A stretch of DNA of 40,662 nucleotides, from the NCBI GenBank assembly GCA_964629965.1, contig CAZVRZ010000030.1:1-40662 (forward strand), in the 5' to 3' direction. Below the pieces are notes generated by a model. That model had not been told where the DNA came from, ran no database searches, and saw nothing but the letters and a program-made list of their open reading frames with translations. The translations under genes and the position numbers were made by a program. This stretch comes from CAZVRZ01 sp964629965. Its GTDB lineage: Bacteria; Chloroflexota; Anaerolineae; Anaerolineales; UBA4823. This document shows, one piece after another, positions 1 to 7,710 of this stretch (its first letter is position 1; each line of letters starts with the position of its first letter).

Positions 1-1446
1 AGGAATAACGTGACGCTTTGAGTTGAGCTATTAGGGGTAATTTCTACAAGCTTTTCACGTGATCTTGGTTGTTCTGTGCTTCCCAGAAATACTCGCACCT
101 CGATAGAGACTGCATCAGTCTCAAACATATTCTTCTTTAGCGGAATATCAGGAATCAACTCCACCTTGACGGCCAACGTGTGAATCTCAGGCTGCGGCAG
201 GTGCGCCTTGACGCGCATACGGCGTATCTCGCCCTGCGTAATGATCTTCAAATGTGGAATGACAACTTCTTGCAACGTGGCTCCACCGTGAAAAAAGGTT
301 CCCGGCGTACTAAAGCTGCGCGCGCCTGGCGCTAACGCTACTTGCCAATCCGGATCAAGTGGAAATGGCACACTGGCGGTAGGGCTGTACTTACCGGGCT
401 TCAAAAAACCAAAACGGGCATTTGTCATGGCAAAAACACTCTTATCAACTGCCAGGGGCAAAGGGTTGACGTCTTGATGCAGTAAAACAAACCCGTGATC
501 GGTGACAATGTAAATCTCTGCGTACCCCACTTTTGCAAGCGACGCACTGCGCGCTCCAGTTCGGCCAGCAGTTCATCGAAGTGTTGGATCACCGCCCTGG
601 AACGCCATGCCCGATTTCATCCACTTCGCGATTGAATAAAACGAGTATTTTGGGCAGGCTGGATGGTTTTTGGGCGCTGGTAAATTCATGCAAATGGTGA
701 ATTTCATCTCGCCGGTTACCCTTCTTATCTTTTCCCAAATACCCCGCTCCAGCGGCCTCAAGTAATTTCCAACGTGCTGACCGATAAATCAAGTCGCCGG
801 CGGTTTCCGAAGGTAAAGCCGCCTTGCCATTCTTGATTTCTAAACGAGCATTAAACCCAGGTGTTAAGGTCTTCATCCCAACCCATGTTTCTGTTGGCAG
901 GTGTGCCAGGTAAGCTTGCAGTTCACCCTGTCCCAGATATTGCTTGAGCATCGTTGCCAGATCCAGCCGAAGCGCGTCAACAATCAGAATCGCGTTGGGC
1001 TGCTTGACTGATTCGAATAGCGTTTTGGCTAGAGCTGCAATGCCTGTGCAGCCTTCCGGTGGCCAGGCTGACTCTGTCTTCACAGCATCATAAAAAACCT
1101 GACCAAGCTTATCAAGGTAGCGGCTGTAAAAACGATCAGCGAGCATGGCCAAAACATCAAAATCATCTGCATCGTCCTCAACTTGGCGAACAGCATTCAA
1201 TAACTGCCAGTGATGCAAATCAACCTGATACCAGCCTTGCGCATATTGCTCAACCAGAGTCGCGCTGGTGGTATAGTGCGACAGCCACTGAAGCACCTGT
1301 TCGATTTGCTCTGCCAGCTTTACGATCAATGACCAGCCCGGAAGATAATTTGTCGTGCGTGCCCAGAAGCCTTGCGCTTCAACCTCAGCTTCGGCGGAGC
1401 GTGCTTTCAAAAAAGCCCTGACCTTTATATCACCATCTTGATCCAC
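1..1446 (-). pseudogene. pglZ: pglZ-like remnant (BREX-type alkaline phosphatase domain), 5'-truncated, two frameshifts, runs off window
   Basis: The main open segment (589-1446) resembles the middle of PglZ: a helical lead-in with QGWYQVDLHHW, then ILIVDALRLDLA, the usual first metal-site strand of the PglZ domain, then VLFNREVDEIGHG. The frame then breaks near 590 (stop TGA just after VPGR). The expected continuation (AVIQHFDELLAELERAVRRL) lies in a second frame. The catalytic strand YAEIYIVTDHGFVLL lies in a third frame from about 530, which stays open to base 1. Each shift equals loss of one base. PglZ proteins normally carry several hundred residues before this domain. Here the matching frame runs upstream straight into the 3' end of the neighbouring gene, so the N-terminal part is missing. 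PglZ is a phosphodiesterase-like component of BREX and related phage-defence systems. It is probably inactive here. The frameshifts could be assembly errors, but the missing 5' end could not. Confidence 0.8.
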
Positions 1447-1487
1447 AGCACTGGCAGTTATAATATCTAGAGCCCGGTGAGGAAAGT

Positions 1488-2657
1488 TCAGGTTTCTTTG
1501 GAATGTTCCTTCCCTTTGCGAATACTTTCAAAGCCTAAACGCACAGGACGAATAAGATAATAAAGTGGATATAAATAGCGAGGCAATCGGGCAAAAGTCT
1601 GGTCATACCAGTTGGGCTTGAATACTCGCTCAAAGATAAAATAGAATTTATCTCGGCATCTCTCCCTGGATCGTAAATAATCAAGGGAAACTTTCAAACT
1701 CCATGAATCTCCAGGGGAAATAGCCAAAGACCGTTGGCAAACATGTTTAGTGTAATCACGGACGAAGGCGTCTTGATAGATGGCTGTGTCAAGCTCAGCG
1801 GGCAGCGATGTGCCGCCCACAGATTTAGCCAACGATAGACTCAATAGAACAATCCGCCGAAAACCATCCTTACGAGCTTGTGCTAGCATGTTTGCCCAAT
1901 CCAGATTGGGATAAGCTTGAACAAAAAAGATCATATCGGCAATCCACTTGAGCCGGTTCCATTGATGTTTCATACCGTGCATACTGAGCAACAAAAATGC
2001 ATTTTCCAGGTTAAACGTTTGGACTTCTTTACCAAGGATGGAAACTGGGCTTAAATCCTGCCAAAATCGATCGATCCCTATAGGATAAGTTACTCTACCT
2101 TCAGAAAGCTGCCAGTGGATTTCAAACTCGGTTCCATCCGGATGTCTGAAAGAAAGGGCATAGCAAGTTGCCAGCAGAGTAGCTTCATCCATCAGCTTTT
2201 CTGGAGGTACGGGATAGCAATCCAGTTCTTGCAACAGCGTGAACGTCTTATGGAAATCCTGCGGATGAATCAGGATATCGATATCGTTGAAATGGCGCAT
2301 GGCCAGATCGCCATAAACCTGGATCGCGACAATAGGTCCCTTAAAGGGGATCACCGGGATATCATTCTGGGCAAAGACATCCAGAATTTCCAACATTTTC
2401 CTGGAACGCTTTATGTTGTGGATAGCAATATTACGCAGCAGAGTTTTCCAGGCAATCACTTCATCAGGCGGAAAGAATTCTCCTCCAAGGATATTTAAGC
2501 ATCTGTGCACTTGTGGAACCACAAAGTGAACCATTGCTAGTTTGCGCAACTGTAGCCAGTTCACTTCCCCCATCAGGTGTGAATACAGCCACTCGTCTCG
2601 ATGGCTGTCTAGATTGAGACACCTAAGTACAATCTGCTGTTCTAAATCAAGTGACAT
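1488..2657 (-). CDS. Nucleotidyltransferase-fold protein, PF14907 (NTP_transf_5) type
   Basis: 389 residues. The central segment has IPVIPFKGP followed by MRHFNDIDILIHP, the K-G and D-x-D pair typical of the NTP_transf_5 family (a polymerase-beta-like nucleotidyltransferase fold). A conserved FEIHWQLSEG strand and a hydrophobic LLLSMHGMKHQW helix follow, as usual in this family. The C-terminus is basic and aromatic. The family occurs often in exopolysaccharide and RiPP clusters, but its substrate is not established, so no reaction is assigned. The gene lies beyond the terminator at 2825-2860 and has its own extended -10 promoter, so it is probably a separate transcript from the glycan operon. 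Its 3' end abuts the truncated pglZ remnant. No good Shine-Dalgarno sequence is visible before the ATG. Confidence 0.75.
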   Translation of the reverse strand: MSLDLEQQIVLRCLNLDSHRDEWLYSHLMGEVNWLQLRKLAMVHFVVPQVHRCLNILGGEFFPPDEVIAWKTLLRNIAIHNIKRSRKMLEILDVFAQNDIPVIPFKGPIVAIQVYGDLAMRHFNDIDILIHPQDFHKTFTLLQELDCYPVPPEKLMDEATLLATCYALSFRHPDGTEFEIHWQLSEGRVTYPIGIDRFWQDLSPVSILGKEVQTFNLENAFLLLSMHGMKHQWNRLKWIADMIFFVQAYPNLDWANMLAQARKDGFRRIVLLSLSLAKSVGGTSLPAELDTAIYQDAFVRDYTKHVCQRSLAISPGDSWSLKVSLDYLRSRERCRDKFYFIFERVFKPNWYDQTFARLPRYLYPLYYLIRPVRLGFESIRKGKEHSKET

Positions 2658-2690
2658 TGGCTGAATAATAAAAAGTACCCACGAAAAGTT

Positions 2691-2798
2691 TTACCGATCA
2701 AGATTTTCCGGCGACATTATAACAGAAGGCTGAGAACAAGAGCCATTGCTGCAATCAGACTCCTGCATCTGCCGCGCAATCGCCATTCCATTTCTCAT
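2691..2798 (-). CDS. Possible 35-residue cysteine-containing small ORF
   Basis: An ATG at 2798 opens a 35-codon frame ending in TAA at 2691-2693, 33 nt before the nucleotidyltransferase gene and in the same direction. The second half contains SDCSNGSCSQPS, with two cysteines four residues apart on a small, polar Ser/Gly/Asn-rich stretch. Only a weak GGA lies upstream, and the extended -10 of the next gene (2716-2724) lies inside the frame. Either the ORF is not translated from that promoter or it is chance. I do not recognise a family. It is listed because nucleotidyltransferases of this type sometimes travel with small modified peptides. Confidence 0.25.
   Translation of the reverse strand: MRNGMAIARQMQESDCSNGSCSQPSVIMSPENLDR
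2716..2724 (-). promoter_or_regulatory. Extended -10 promoter (TGTTATAAT) for the 1488-2657 gene
   Basis: Read on the minus strand, the sequence is TGTTATAAT, a perfect TATAAT hexamer with the TGn extension. No strong -35 is visible at the usual spacing, which an extended -10 can tolerate. Transcription would start near 2709 and give a leader of about 50 nt before the ATG at 2657. The site lies between the operon terminator and the gene, which fits an independent transcript. Confidence 0.55.
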
Positions 2799-2824
2799 AA
2801 TTGTCCAAAAGTACCCTTCGAATA

Positions 2825-2860
2825 AAAAGTCGTGCAGCGCTGACCATCTGCACGACTTTT
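2825..2860 (-). terminator. Rho-independent terminator closing the glycan operon
   Basis: Perfect 13-bp inverted repeat: AAAAGTCGTGCAG at 2825-2837 and CTGCACGACTTTT at 2848-2860, with a 10-nt loop. On the minus strand the stem runs into TTTTTATT. It begins 27 nt past the stop of the zinc-ribbon gene. The flanking A/T tracts could also make it work in the opposite direction, although no converging gene is seen. Confidence 0.85.
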
Positions 2861-2886
2861 CTATACTCGTTCTTACTCACAGCACG

Positions 2887-3093
2887 CTATGATGACGATG
2901 TTTCTTCTGCTTTTCCCCAATCGGGGGCGGCATGCAGCAATTCGGCCCGAGAGACACGATTCAGCCGGCGGCAGTGCGGGCAGGGTGCATTGTAGTGCAT
3001 GAGATTCTCAGCGGCCATATTGTCCAGAACTTGGTGAACAACCTCTTTACTGAGAGCATACGGTTTATGACATTGCTGGCAACGGATTTGCAT
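2887..3093 (-). CDS. Small zinc-ribbon protein
   Basis: 68 residues. Two CxxC pairs, Cys5/Cys8 and Cys38/Cys41 (CPHC), are separated by a helical stretch (LSKEVVHQVLDNM), the layout of a two-knuckle zinc ribbon. An acidic Ser/Glu tail ends the protein. A strong Shine-Dalgarno sequence (AAAGGAG, about 7 nt spacing) precedes the ATG. It lies about 20 nt after the BY-kinase gene and immediately before the operon terminator, so it is probably the last gene of the operon. Function is unknown. Such proteins may bind nucleic acid or only be structural, and a link to glycan synthesis is not shown. Confidence 0.75.
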   Translation of the reverse strand: MQIRCQQCHKPYALSKEVVHQVLDNMAAENLMHYNAPCPHCRRLNRVSRAELLHAAPDWGKAEETSSS

Positions 3094-3113
3094 AGAACTG
3101 CTCCTTTCCAGGT

Positions 3114-4973
3114 TCAGGCCTTTGGTTTATGGTTACTGCGGTGATTGCCGCGCGACAACCAGGGGATGGTCTGCGACAGCCAACCGTGCGATTTCTTCTT
3201 ACGGCGTTTATCGCCATCTTCAGAATAGTAGTAATAGTAATAATAATAATAGTTGTAACCGCCCGACCGGCGAGAAAGACGATTCAAAACCACACCCAAC
3301 ATATTGGCATGCACCCGGCGGAGCTCATCTACCGCGCGGCGGGTTTCGGCTGATCGGGTGCGGCCAGAGTCGTTCACCATAATCACACCATCGACGCGTG
3401 CGCTCAAAATAGCAGCATCCGCCACGACCAGGGTGGGCGGGCTATCAAACAAAACCAGGTCTGCTTGTTCCTTCAAAGCCTCGATCAATGCAATCATGCG
3501 TTCCGAGCCCAAAAGCTCGGCCGGATTGGGCGGTAAAGACCCGCTGGTCATCACGCGCAGATTTTCGATAGGGGTATCTTGCAAGAACCGCTCGATCGGA
3601 GAAGAGCCGCTGTTCTCCCCAGCCTGATGCTGGCTGTGTATCGAAGGGAATCTCTCTGCAGATGTCCGCAATGTCTTCGCTTCCGCCTGGAGCTCTTCCA
3701 CCAGGGCCGCCACGCGGGCAGCATCGTCGTCTATGACCTCTGCTGCTTGAGCCAAGGCAGGGTTTGCGCCAACCACATTGCGCGCCACCGAGCTGATCTG
3801 CAAGATTGCATCGGTCATTCCATAGCGGTTCAGCAAACGGAAGATCTTATGCTGCACCGGGCGTCTCAAATCGGTATCCACCAGGATCACGCGCAATCCT
3901 GACTGCGCCAATACGACTGCCAGGTTCGCCAGCGTGACGCTCTTGCCTTCGCTTGGGCTGGGGCTGCTCATCAGCAGCGTGCGGGCGGGAGTATCCACAA
4001 ACGAAAACCGCAAATTCGTACGCAGAATCCGATAGGACTCTACGATCGGCGAGAGCGGTTGGTTGGCAGCGATCAACTTCTCATCGTAATTGTCGCCTTC
4101 GATGCGCGCGATCGCACCCAGGACGGGCAGCCCAGTAAAACGGGTGACATCATCGGGCGATTTGACCGTATCGTCCAGGTACTCGATCAAGAACGCGCCG
4201 CCTATCGCCAGCACCGCACCGATAGCCGCAGCAACCAGCACGTTCATGCGGGTGTTGGGACTGAAGGGCGTGCCAGGCACCGAAGCTTTTTCCACCACGC
4301 TGACCACATTCGACGTTCCGCCTTTGAGGGAAGTCAAAAGCTGCGAATAGGTTAACTGCCAGCTGCTGACTTTGTTTTCCAACAAGCTGATCTGGCTTTG
4401 CAGATCCTGGATCTGACGAGCGCTGTTGGCTGCGTCCAATTCCTGGTTCAACTGCGTCAACTCTGTCTGGGCATTCTCGATCTTCAGCTTCAAATCGTCA
4501 AGCTGCGCCTGGGCAAATATCTGCTGGTCCTGGCTGGTCTCCTGATTGCCTGCCGGGCTTTGTAGGATCAACTGCTGCGCAATCGCATCCGCCAATACCT
4601 TGGCCCGGTAAGGGTCGCTGTCCACCACAGTTATTTCCAGAAGCTGTGTCTGCGGAACGCTGCTGGCACTGACCTGCCCGGCCAAAGCGCCCCAATTCAT
4701 CTGTAAACCCAGGCTGTCAATGGCACCTTTCAGCACCGGCTCACGCCGCGCCAGTTGGATATACGTATATGCAAGCTGCTGGCTGGTATAGATCTGGCTG
4801 GTATTCGGATTCGGATCGTCAATAACCGAACCAATCATCATCGTGGTTTTGGTACGATACAACGGGGTGGCGGCTTTGCTGGCATAATAACTCGAACCCG
4901 CGGCAATCGCCACGGATAACACCAGCAGCCAGGCCCATTTCCAGACGATATTAATATAATGGCGAAGTTCCAT
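3114..4973 (-). CDS. Wzz/Wzc-type polysaccharide co-polymerase fused to BY-kinase
   Basis: 619 residues. Chain-length determinant domain with TM1 at about 12-30, a periplasmic/extracytoplasmic coiled-coil stretch (about 150-215), a PxxP-like loop (VPGTPFSPN) and TM2 at about 243-265. A cytoplasmic bacterial tyrosine kinase follows: Walker A SPSPSEGKSV (337-346), Walker A' VILVDTD (362-368) and Walker B LVLFDSPP (506-513). Family role: regulates polymer length and export by autophosphorylating a C-terminal tyrosine cluster. Oddities: a Walker A with Ser instead of the usual Gly (SEGKS), an extra segment of about 70 residues (395-462) between A' and B, nine consecutive tyrosines (575-583), and a basic 36-residue tail after them. 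Such proteins normally serve Wzx/Wzy-dependent assembly. It is probably cotranscribed with the epimerase upstream. Confidence 0.93.
   Translation of the reverse strand: MELRHYINIVWKWAWLLVLSVAIAAGSSYYASKAATPLYRTKTTMMIGSVIDDPNPNTSQIYTSQQLAYTYIQLARREPVLKGAIDSLGLQMNWGALAGQVSASSVPQTQLLEITVVDSDPYRAKVLADAIAQQLILQSPAGNQETSQDQQIFAQAQLDDLKLKIENAQTELTQLNQELDAANSARQIQDLQSQISLLENKVSSWQLTYSQLLTSLKGGTSNVVSVVEKASVPGTPFSPNTRMNVLVAAAIGAVLAIGGAFLIEYLDDTVKSPDDVTRFTGLPVLGAIARIEGDNYDEKLIAANQPLSPIVESYRILRTNLRFSFVDTPARTLLMSSPSPSEGKSVTLANLAVVLAQSGLRVILVDTDLRRPVQHKIFRLLNRYGMTDAILQISSVARNVVGANPALAQAAEVIDDDAARVAALVEELQAEAKTLRTSAERFPSIHSQHQAGENSGSSPIERFLQDTPIENLRVMTSGSLPPNPAELLGSERMIALIEALKEQADLVLFDSPPTLVVADAAILSARVDGVIMVNDSGRTRSAETRRAVDELRRVHANMLGVVLNRLSRRSGGYNYYYYYYYYYSEDGDKRRKKKSHGWLSQTIPWLSRGNHRSNHKPKA
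3225..3251 (-). repeat. (TAY)9 triplet tract encoding nine tyrosines
   Basis: Nine consecutive TAT/TAC codons in the BY-kinase C-terminus. TAT and TAC are mixed, with four TATs in a row, so the tract is a partly interrupted triplet microsatellite. A slip of three bases would add or remove one phospho-acceptor tyrosine without breaking the frame. Confidence 0.9.
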
Positions 4974-4999
4974 GCTAATTTATCCGCTCTACATCTTCA

Positions 5000-5947
5000 T
5001 TATACATTACTTTTTTCCGAATGCGCCATTTCCACAGTTCGGAAATACTCCACAGTGCGCCTGAGACCCTCTTCGAGCGGGATGGTGGGCTGCCAGCCCA
5101 ACTCATCTGCAGCGCGAGTCGCATCCAGGTAGATGCGGAACGTTTCGCCTGCCTTCGCCGGGCCATACCGCGCCAGCTGGGGATACCCCGTGATGGCCTT
5201 CAGATGGGTAAAAATTTCATTGATATCCGTGCCAATTCCATATCCCAGGTTATACACCCGCCCGCTGCCTTTTTCAAGAAGGTCAAGATTGCCCTGGGCG
5301 CAGTCCGTTACATATACAAAATCGCGCACCTGCTCGCCAGTGCCATTGATCGTCACCGGCTGCCCATTCAGCATTTGCCCGGCAAAGATTGCCACCACGC
5401 CTGCCTCGCCATGCGGATCCTGGCGCGGGCCATACACATTTGGGTAACGCAGCACCGAAAAGTCCAGGCCGTAATTGTGCTTGAACAGATACAGGTACAT
5501 TTCAAAGGTAAATTTGCTGGCCCCATACGGGCACAACGGGCGCACCGGATGCTCCTCGTCGCACGGCAAATAAACCGGTTCCCCATACGCCGCGCCGCCG
5601 CTTGAAATGTGGATGAACTTGCGCGTGCCATATTTCATCGCCAACTGCCCCAGCTTGATCGAGCCCAGGATGTTCACGTCCGCATCGAAGATTGGATCCG
5701 CCATCGAGCGGCGCACATCCATCTGCGCCGCGTGGTGGCTGATCACCTCCGGGCGCTCTTTCGCAAACACATCCTCCACCTGCGGGCTGCGGATATCCAG
5801 CTTATAAAAGGCTGCCTTGGGGTTGAGATTGGATTCCCGGCCGGTTGAAAGATCATCCAACACCACCGCCTGGTGGCCTGCCTCGATCAACAAATCAACC
5901 ACGTGTGAGCCAATGAAGCCGGCCCCGCCTGTCACAAGTACTTTCAT
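5000..5947 (-). CDS. NAD-dependent epimerase/dehydratase, UDP-glucose 4-epimerase-like (extended SDR)
   Basis: About 315 residues. The N-terminal Rossmann motif is GGAGFIGSH (8-16). The catalytic Ser region is HISSGGAAYG and the catalytic Tyr/Lys pair is YGASK. The substrate domain has RYPNVYGPRQDPHG and VRDFVYVTDCA, both typical of GalE-like sugar-nucleotide epimerases. The start at MKVLVTGG is fixed by GGAGGA 8 nt upstream; a longer in-frame ATG (5962) lies in front of that site. The stop of the isomerase gene overlaps the ribosome site, so the two are translationally coupled. The likely reaction is C4 epimerisation of UDP-Glc or UDP-GlcNAc. Because it follows GmhA and HddA homologues, a nucleotide-heptose substrate is also possible. 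Confidence 0.85.
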   Translation of the reverse strand: MKVLVTGGAGFIGSHVVDLLIEAGHQAVVLDDLSTGRESNLNPKAAFYKLDIRSPQVEDVFAKERPEVISHHAAQMDVRRSMADPIFDADVNILGSIKLGQLAMKYGTRKFIHISSGGAAYGEPVYLPCDEEHPVRPLCPYGASKFTFEMYLYLFKHNYGLDFSVLRYPNVYGPRQDPHGEAGVVAIFAGQMLNGQPVTINGTGEQVRDFVYVTDCAQGNLDLLEKGSGRVYNLGYGIGTDINEIFTHLKAITGYPQLARYGPAKAGETFRIYLDATRAADELGWQPTIPLEEGLRRTVEYFRTVEMAHSEKSNV

Positions 5948-5948
5948 G

Positions 5949-6575
5949 TTATTTTCCTCCATCCCGGCAAACCAGGATCAACGTGCGTAAAGTATACGAA
6001 ATCACATGATCCAGGATCATATGACCATCTTCTTGTCTTAAAATACAATCGTCCGGAATAAAGATACAATGATCTGCCAGGTCTTTCAGCTTCCCACCGG
6101 TGTCGCCGGTAAAGGCCACGCAGACAGCCTGGTGCTGGCTGGCCGTCTGCATGGCGCGCAGCACGTTGGGCGAATTCCCGCTAGCCGAGATACCGATAGC
6201 AACATCGCCAGGCTGGATAAAATTCACCAACTGCTCGGCGAATATATTGGCATACTCGGTATCGTTACCCCAGGCCGTCATCAACGGCACATTATCGGTC
6301 AGAGCAATGGCCTTCATGCGCGGCATACCCGGCGTGATGGTGAGCTTATTGAGGTCATTGGCCATATGCGAGGCCGTTGCCGCGCTGCCGCCATTGCCAA
6401 ACAAGAAAACCTGGCGGCCTTCTTGCCAGGCCATGAACAGCACCCCAACCACCTCCCTGATTTGCTGTTGAGAGATGCGTTGCAGCGCAACCAACAAGCG
6501 CGCCAAATAATCCTGCACAGGCTCAACAGCCAGCGCAATGGCTTCTTCGCTAGATAATGATCGAACGGATATCAT
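5949..6575 (-). CDS. gmhA: SIS-domain phosphoheptose isomerase (GmhA-like)
   Basis: About 208 residues from the ATG at 6575. It contains the SIS signature FLFGNGGSAATASHMANDL, then GISASGNSPNVLRAM for phosphosugar binding, and ends with HMILDHVISYTL. The GmhA family converts sedoheptulose 7-phosphate to D-glycero-D-manno-heptose 7-phosphate in the cytoplasm. The 6575 start is chosen because GGGTGA precedes it and it gives a family-like distance to GNGGS. An in-frame ATG at 6635 would add 20 residues but overlaps a palindromic -10-like element. The neighbouring hddA supports a heptose role. Other SIS phosphosugar isomerases remain possible. Confidence 0.82.
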   Translation of the reverse strand: MISVRSLSSEEAIALAVEPVQDYLARLLVALQRISQQQIREVVGVLFMAWQEGRQVFLFGNGGSAATASHMANDLNKLTITPGMPRMKAIALTDNVPLMTAWGNDTEYANIFAEQLVNFIQPGDVAIGISASGNSPNVLRAMQTASQHQAVCVAFTGDTGGKLKDLADHCIFIPDDCILRQEDGHMILDHVISYTLRTLILVCRDGGK

Positions 6576-6633
6576 AATTTCACCCATCATGTCGACGCGG
6601 GAAAAGCGGTTTGTCCAGACAGCATCTAAAACC

Positions 6634-6650
6634 ATCGAATTATATTCGAT
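6634..6650 (-). promoter_or_regulatory. Palindrome overlapping a TATAAT -10-like box, upstream of gmhA-like gene
   Basis: ATCGAAT-TAT-ATTCGAT is a 7-bp-arm palindrome. On the minus strand it contains TATAAT flanked by TCGA on both sides. It lies 59 nt before the preferred gmhA start. No clear -35 is visible, so an internal promoter with an overlapping operator is only a suggestion. A separate 12-bp palindrome ACTTTTAAAAGT lies at 6674-6685, directly after the hddA stop. Confidence 0.35.
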
Positions 6651-6685
6651 AACGCCCCGCCAGAATCTTAAGAACTTTTAAAAGT

Positions 6686-7663
6686 CTAACGCCGGTAATC
6701 AAAGATCACTTTGCTGGGATCGGGCTCCAGGTGGAACGGCAGCTCCTGCAAGCCGTGCAAAGCCAGGCGCACATCATACTGTTTCTCGCGTGGGCAATAG
6801 AGCAGCAAGAATCCGCCCCCACCCGCACCCGTGATCTTTCCCCCAATGGCGCCCGCTTTGCGCGCCGTATCGTACAACGCATCGATTGCGGGATTGCTGA
6901 TCTTGCTCGCCATCATCTTCTTGAACTGCCAGCCTTCGTGCAGCAGGCGCCCCAGGGCCTCCAGGTCGCCGCTTTCCAGGTGCTGGCGCGCCCGGTAGGC
7001 CTGGGCTTTCATTTCACGCAGGATGCCCATACGATCAGGAATGTTCGCCCGCTGCTCGCCCAGCACCGACCCGGACTGGCGAGCGGTGTGGGTATAAAAC
7101 AGCATCAGACTCTGGTTCAGGCGGCGGGTGAGGCTGTCTGGCAATTCCACTCGTTCCACCACCACGCTCTCGTCGGGCAGGAAACGGATGAAACGCATCC
7201 CGCCGTAAGCCGCAATATACTGATCTTGCTTGCCAATTGGGCGTCCCAGGCGCTGGATTTCGATCTCGCAGGCGCCGCGCGCCAGTTCTTCCAAGCCACG
7301 CGGCGCGTTGAGGTAATGATACAGCGCGTTCAAGATCCCCACCGAGACCGTGCTGGATGATCCCAACCCCGATCCCGATGAGGGGATATCGCCCATGGTG
7401 TTGATCTCAATCTGCGCATCCACGCCCGCGATCTTCAGCGCCTCGCGCACCAGCTCGTGCTCCACCTGATCGACCGTCTCCACCAACTCTGTGCGCGTGT
7501 ACCCCACGCGGATCATACGGTCGAAACGGCGCTTGACGATCACGTAAATGTACTTGTCGATGGCCGAGCTGAGCACGCAGCCCTCTTCCTGGTGGTAAAA
7601 ACCGACAAAATCTGTGCCGCCGCCGAACAAACTAATGCGCAGGGGTGTTTGGGTGATGATCAT
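6686..7663 (-). CDS. hddA: GHMP kinase, D-glycero-alpha-D-manno-heptose 7-phosphate kinase (HddA-like)
   Basis: 325 residues. N-terminal RISLFGGGTDF and the ATP-binding loop PSSGSGLGSSS (94-104) are the GHMP motifs 1 and 2 in the form seen in HddA proteins. IGKQDQYIAAYGG and the C-terminal motif TGAGGGGFLL complete the family pattern. HddA phosphorylates heptose 7-phosphate at C1 on the route to GDP-D-glycero-alpha-D-manno-heptose, known from S-layer and capsule glycans. GmhA lies next in the operon, but no GmhB or clear HddC is in the window. The ATG is preceded by a pyrimidine-rich run rather than a Shine-Dalgarno sequence. Confidence 0.87.
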   Translation of the reverse strand: MIITQTPLRISLFGGGTDFVGFYHQEEGCVLSSAIDKYIYVIVKRRFDRMIRVGYTRTELVETVDQVEHELVREALKIAGVDAQIEINTMGDIPSSGSGLGSSSTVSVGILNALYHYLNAPRGLEELARGACEIEIQRLGRPIGKQDQYIAAYGGMRFIRFLPDESVVVERVELPDSLTRRLNQSLMLFYTHTARQSGSVLGEQRANIPDRMGILREMKAQAYRARQHLESGDLEALGRLLHEGWQFKKMMASKISNPAIDALYDTARKAGAIGGKITGAGGGGFLLLYCPREKQYDVRLALHGLQELPFHLEPDPSKVIFDYRR

Positions 7664-7673
7664 GGGGGAGGAG

Positions 7674-7701
7674 GGGTTGAAGGTTGGGAGGGTTGAAGGT
7701 T
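7674..7701. repeat. Short direct repeat GGGTTGAAGGTT x2
   Basis: GGGTTGAAGGTT at 7674-7685 and again at 7690-7701, 16 bp apart, in the gap between the phosphotransferase and hddA. On the minus strand this is a C/T-rich tract directly before the hddA ATG, in the place where a ribosome-binding site would be expected. Confidence 0.7.
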
Positions 7702-7710
7702 ACGATAAGG

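Noticed and set aside
2825..2860. Hairpin considered as part of a CRISPR or transposon end
   Set aside because: Single copy, directly after a stop codon, with a T-run: a terminator explains it. No repeat-spacer array or transposase is present anywhere in the window.
5021..5605. Plus-strand open frame (194 codons) opposite the epimerase
   Set aside because: Antisense shadow of a well supported SDR gene.
6731..7360. Long plus-strand open frame (209 codons) opposite hddA
   Set aside because: It lies wholly antisense to a clear GHMP kinase; the frame reflects GC-rich codon bias and shows no protein motif.
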